Assembly: GCF_004327285.1 (NCBI RefSeq)
Contig: NZ_QJUI01000020.1
Span: forward strand, 23,376 to 87,375
From: Phytopseudomonas daroniae
GTDB lineage: Bacteria > Pseudomonadota > Gammaproteobacteria > Pseudomonadales > Pseudomonadaceae
Length of the DNA: 64,000 bases
Direction: 5' to 3'
Part shown: piece by piece, positions 62,201 to 64,000 of the stretch
Layout of the letters: each line of letters opens with the position of its first letter
Numbering within the stretch: the first letter of the stretch is position 1
Position numbers and translations under genes: made by a program
Notes under the pieces: model-generated
Told to the model about the DNA's origin: nothing
Databases searched by the model: none
What the model saw: the letters and a program-made list of their open reading frames with translations, nothing else

Positions 62201-62861
62201 GCAGTTCCTCGGGGTGGGGATCACCGGTAGTGACCGGTTGGCGCTGGTGTTCCGGGAAGGTCTGCTGGCCCTGCTCATCCGTGTGCAGCTTGTTCTCCAC
62301 CACCTCCGCCAGCCAGGTTTGCGCCTGCTGACGGGTCAGCAGATGCGTACCGCCTCGCTGCGGATCGGCCCGGCTCAGGTCGATGGCCTGCATGAAGTGT
62401 TCGCGATCCTCGCGGCTGGCCAGAACCTGGGTGCACTTGCGCGCGGTCCATTGCAGTTCGGAGTAGGCCACATGCAGTTTGGTAGATCTGGGAAAGATCA
62501 GGTGTGGCTCGCCAATGGCGTTGCTACGGGTATCGGTGCGAACCTCGGCATCTTTCCACAGCAACTTGGTAATGGCGCCCTGTTCGATTTGATACTCGTG
62601 CAGACAGCCCGTGCTGCTGTCGATGATGTAGAGGTAGCCATCCCGAGCCAAGCGTACCCCCAGTGGTCGGCTCTGCAATGCGAAGGGCATCGGAAGATCG
62701 GCAGAGGGGTCGACTCGCTCAGTTAAACCATATCGCAGAGGCAGAAGCTGTACTTTCAGTTTCATCAGCGGGCAGGTGCTGGTCGCCGAACGGCTGTCGC
62801 TGCAGGAGGCCGCATTGGCTGCGAGATTGGCGTTGTTGCGTGGCGGTGTCTGCGCGGTCAT
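59247..62861 (-). CDS. VasX-like type VI secretion toxin
   Basis: 1204 residues from the ATG at 62861, which overlaps the DUF4123 stop (ATGA); the frame upstream to 63047 is a shadow. Residues ~30-190 are a VasX N-terminal-type domain (CPLMKLKVQLLPLRYGLTER, LQSRPLGVRLARDGYLYIID). The middle is helical and charged. Residues ~790-1050 contain several hydrophobic helices (GSIFATGAAGFAAAQAIADT, VLGGFGYFAGAVASAISSL, NIAGAFFTALELGGTWWY) suitable for membrane insertion. VasX of Vibrio is a colicin-like pore former delivered by T6SS. The context VgrG-DUF4123-toxin-membrane protein is diagnostic of a T6SS effector cassette. Confidence 0.85.
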   Translation of the reverse strand: MTAQTPPRNNANLAANAASCSDSRSATSTCPLMKLKVQLLPLRYGLTERVDPSADLPMPFALQSRPLGVRLARDGYLYIIDSSTGCLHEYQIEQGAITKLLWKDAEVRTDTRSNAIGEPHLIFPRSTKLHVAYSELQWTARKCTQVLASREDREHFMQAIDLSRADPQRGGTHLLTRQQAQTWLAEVVENKLHTDEQGQQTFPEHQRQPVTTGDPHPEELHAYTWEDPPLFRDTQIGELTRRILPAYEHDALFLVLRDDIGVMRDLAQYQDKVVGWIEEWIEGGAQPGTNERDYVLACYIESLSQISEADFDKLASHSQSPAVQAMLGKLEALPEADRAQTRGAVLTFLNNNEPYPSSDGRDHPAQLQAELDAIRLSSRRSGAVGFGLPLTLTRATERYYTRTKLLDLGAQRVFVESELDALIALRKEQGGRVKDMLRGAKFGQRGIDDLIDRPAMDAFLADHRPNLARWNTLLDRITADRTQMVTEHRFHRAAWYYDARQAEQVGLAFATQYACLKDICRSDVASEALYAWLEENPQYDRPLFHTLPLNEQSTLAVQYALIGVAGYAVANALAEWTQKLKTLEQGKLPALDELPEATRAVAVSAQAAFDPALTLGIGRAMETFYQGVGQQKVPELDELFRKLPKVLPARLLDAAQHTGLTFTFASEAEKAVLQRDLRDVIDERGELRRLLRERKRVKASAGHKSANAQALLAEIRRVRAQLDTLEPRLAAALSPIAELPENSVRVAGAAPGRAGITLILPPAQLQEVAGGLRNLRNGYSTAGSFSRLGDGVGLAVFVAQMVNLVQTWRETMATSGEQRELIPLFGSIFATGAAGFAAAQAIADTALSARSTQLVQGLQNHALEAVHVQMGKLHVVLGGFGYFAGAVASAISSLAHHGEWLGAVRNGNARAQQGAALALAGSSGMLASNSYGLWHTGRAVQSVLQASTPAAKRTAWAVAGTRLSSVFLRFNIAGAFFTALELGGTWWYNRNDTTPHDDWLSSTPWSRDAAKRQSYPLATYQQRLLGVIQAPSVQVEHGSHGSWWRDWLLAPASSEIILALPGLSRAALAKPLAGRPTVRLGLAAYRIRSVRYERAHTQVQWHPISELIVDDLSLTTTNPLKLRVPRPAPLAGITGGIPSEDLLLDMVIETLDEQGHYRPERHIIRLSPHREGDYAPAQYTPQGQAAPLLLVDPLLLPEPDDANR

Positions 62862-63736
62862 GAGAGCGTCCCTTGTGTCTCTGTGGCGCGTTGTTCGGCT
62901 AAGCGTGCGGCATGCTCGACACGTTGACCGGGCGATAGCGATGAGGTTTCGTTGAGCAGATGTGCAAGGTCTGGATGGCTCTCCAGAGGTTGATCGCCTA
63001 GAAAACCGAACACGTTGGCGAAAAGCAGTATCTCGCGTTCGGAACACATTCCGTTTCGGTATGCTCGTTCGGCCAGATCGCGCATATGACGAACACGGTT
63101 ACGGCCTTGGATGCTCGGTTTATAGGCAGGAAAGAAGGCGTCCAGGTGCTTATCCAGCGCAATAATGGTTTGGCGGAAACTCACCTCACTCAGTGCATCC
63201 AGTTCTTTATCGTTCAGCCGGTAGAGTTGGGAATGATCTTGTTCAGTGGGCGTGCCAGAGCGTTGGTGCGTATGCCAAATCCCTTCCAGTGAGTCAGGTG
63301 TGCATACCCACTCAATTGGGCCGAACAGCTTGGTATTGCCTAGAGTAAATAAGGTGTGAGCAACAGCCGGGTCTGCCAGGCGGAGGAGAGCCGTCTCACC
63401 CTCTTGGGCTTTGACTTTCAGTAGCCAGCGAAGGTGTCGCAACGTTTCGTCGAATCCTGCATCGGTGAAGGCTAGATAACCCCATTCCTGGCTCGCGTTG
63501 TCGAGGAAAGCCCGCAGTATCGGATCATGCGGGCCATTCAGCGCGATTAGGCAAGGTGACAGATCGATCAATTCCTGCCATTCGGTTCCTAGGTACAGCG
63601 GCTCGAATATAGGGCTTTCCGACCATTGGTAAAGTTTTTGCGGTAAGGCTTCTACGCTGATTGCATCAAGGAGCAGGTAGCTGCTTGCTTTCCAAGGCAG
63701 GCCGCTCGGCAGCGCTGGCATTGGTGAATCATGCAT
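62858..63736 (-). CDS. DUF4123 type VI effector adaptor
   Basis: 292 residues from the ATG at 63736, which has a perfect GGAGG six bases upstream; nine further residues are possible. DUF4123 covers ~25-150 (SSYLLLDAISVEALPQKLYQ, EWGYLAFTDAGFDETLRHLR). DUF4123 proteins (Tap/TEC) load effectors onto the tip of VgrG and are not secreted. The gene overlaps the end of vgrG by eight bases and the start of the toxin gene by four, so all three are translationally coupled. Confidence 0.9.
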   Translation of the reverse strand: MHDSPMPALPSGLPWKASSYLLLDAISVEALPQKLYQWSESPIFEPLYLGTEWQELIDLSPCLIALNGPHDPILRAFLDNASQEWGYLAFTDAGFDETLRHLRWLLKVKAQEGETALLRLADPAVAHTLFTLGNTKLFGPIEWVCTPDSLEGIWHTHQRSGTPTEQDHSQLYRLNDKELDALSEVSFRQTIIALDKHLDAFFPAYKPSIQGRNRVRHMRDLAERAYRNGMCSEREILLFANVFGFLGDQPLESHPDLAHLLNETSSLSPGQRVEHAARLAEQRATETQGTLS

Positions 63737-64000
63737 TGCGAGCCTCCGCTTTTGCTGCTTCACAGATGGCGCACAACGGTTTTTTCTGTAACAGCGCCTG
63801 CCGTTGAGCCGGAATCAAAAGTTTTCCTGCCTTATCCGCATCCGCCTGTTTCAACGGCCCCGGTAACAACGGTATCGCCCCGGTGCCATTGCCCGGGCTA
63901 CCGCCGGAGTTGATGTTGATCACCGGCCCGCTCAGGGTCACGCCGCCGCCGTCGATCCTGATGAAGCTGCCAGCGGCCTTGAGGGTCAGTTCGCTGCCGG
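63729..64000 (-). CDS. VgrG spike protein, C-terminal end (5' part outside window)
   Basis: About 90 C-terminal residues are visible. They contain the DUF2345-type beta-helix wording ELTLKAAGSFIRIDGGGVTL and SGPVININSGGSPGNGTG, typical of the VgrG needle end. A ~45-residue tail follows with a CxxC (LLQKKPLCAICEAAKAEAR) that may be where the adaptor-effector complex docks. The gene runs off the window edge. The baseplate and sheath genes of the T6SS are not in view. Confidence 0.88.
   Translation of the reverse strand, partial: GSELTLKAAGSFIRIDGGGVTLSGPVININSGGSPGNGTGAIPLLPGPLKQADADKAGKLLIPAQRQALLQKKPLCAICEAAKAEARNA

Noticed and set aside
1..64000. tRNA or rRNA genes
   Set aside because: I looked for tRNA-like cloverleaf ends (for example GGTTCGAATCC) and rRNA signatures and saw none. 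The island uses guaA rather than a tRNA as its target.

Overview
The window reads as a Pseudomonas chromosome segment, probably from the P. mendocina / oleovorans / pseudoalcaligenes side of the genus. I infer this from GC-rich coding sequence, Pseudomonas-length GuaB (489 aa) and PurL (1298 aa), REP/RAYT elements, and gene order: guaB, guaA, a multicopper oxidase, tadA, mltF and purL also lie close together in P. aeruginosa as I remember it. Here that backbone is opened by an accessory block between guaA and the oxidase (about 12.7-33.8 kb) and a smaller one between tadA and mltF (about 35.8-44.2 kb).

Layout. 0-5.3 kb: end of a ketoglutarate semialdehyde dehydrogenase, a porin, a LysR regulator, then decayed pieces (EAL-HDOD gene, IS5-type transposase). 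5.3-9.1 kb: two small ABM/NIPSNAP proteins, a divergent LysR/PACE-efflux pair and a zinc-ribbon protein. 9.5-12.7 kb: guaB-guaA. 12.7-18.4 kb: an island integrated at the 3' end of guaA. It has a tyrosine integrase killed by a nonsense codon and fused to a truncated gene, an AT-rich two-gene module (SF1 helicase plus a DUF2290-like protein, overlapping ATGA), and an antitoxin relic. The guaA tail and terminator are duplicated at the far end. 18.7-20.9 kb: a frameshifted TonB-dependent receptor. 21-25.8 kb: a TetR-controlled set (PaaI thioesterase, FabF-like ketosynthase, SDR, Bcr/CflA efflux pump) with near-identical 22-bp dyads in front of both transcription units. 25.9-30.7 kb: LysR/pirin/YcaC, a junction of two gene stumps, and a TetR/NAD(P)H-quinone reductase pair with a 31-bp nested palindrome. 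30.9-33.5 kb: ferric iron ABC binding protein and permease without an ATPase.

33.9-50 kb: multicopper oxidase-tadA, two small lipoproteins, a four-domain rhodanese with a thiol dioxygenase, an SsuD-like monooxygenase with two SsuA-like binding proteins but no transporter, a RAYT with its REPIN, mltF and purL. Sulfur metabolism is the theme of 37.8-43.6 kb. 50-57.8 kb: a NIF3-C-like protein, an L,D-transpeptidase, an intact TonB siderophore receptor with a likely Fur site, pirin, LysR, and a methionine aminotransferase/omega-amidase pair. 57.8-64 kb: a type VI secretion cassette on the minus strand: VgrG (cut by the window edge), DUF4123 adaptor, VasX-like toxin, membrane DUF6708-like putative immunity protein, then two decayed copies of that protein's start.

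Several families of dispersed palindromic repeats punctuate the intergenic gaps. No rRNA, tRNA or CRISPR array was seen.
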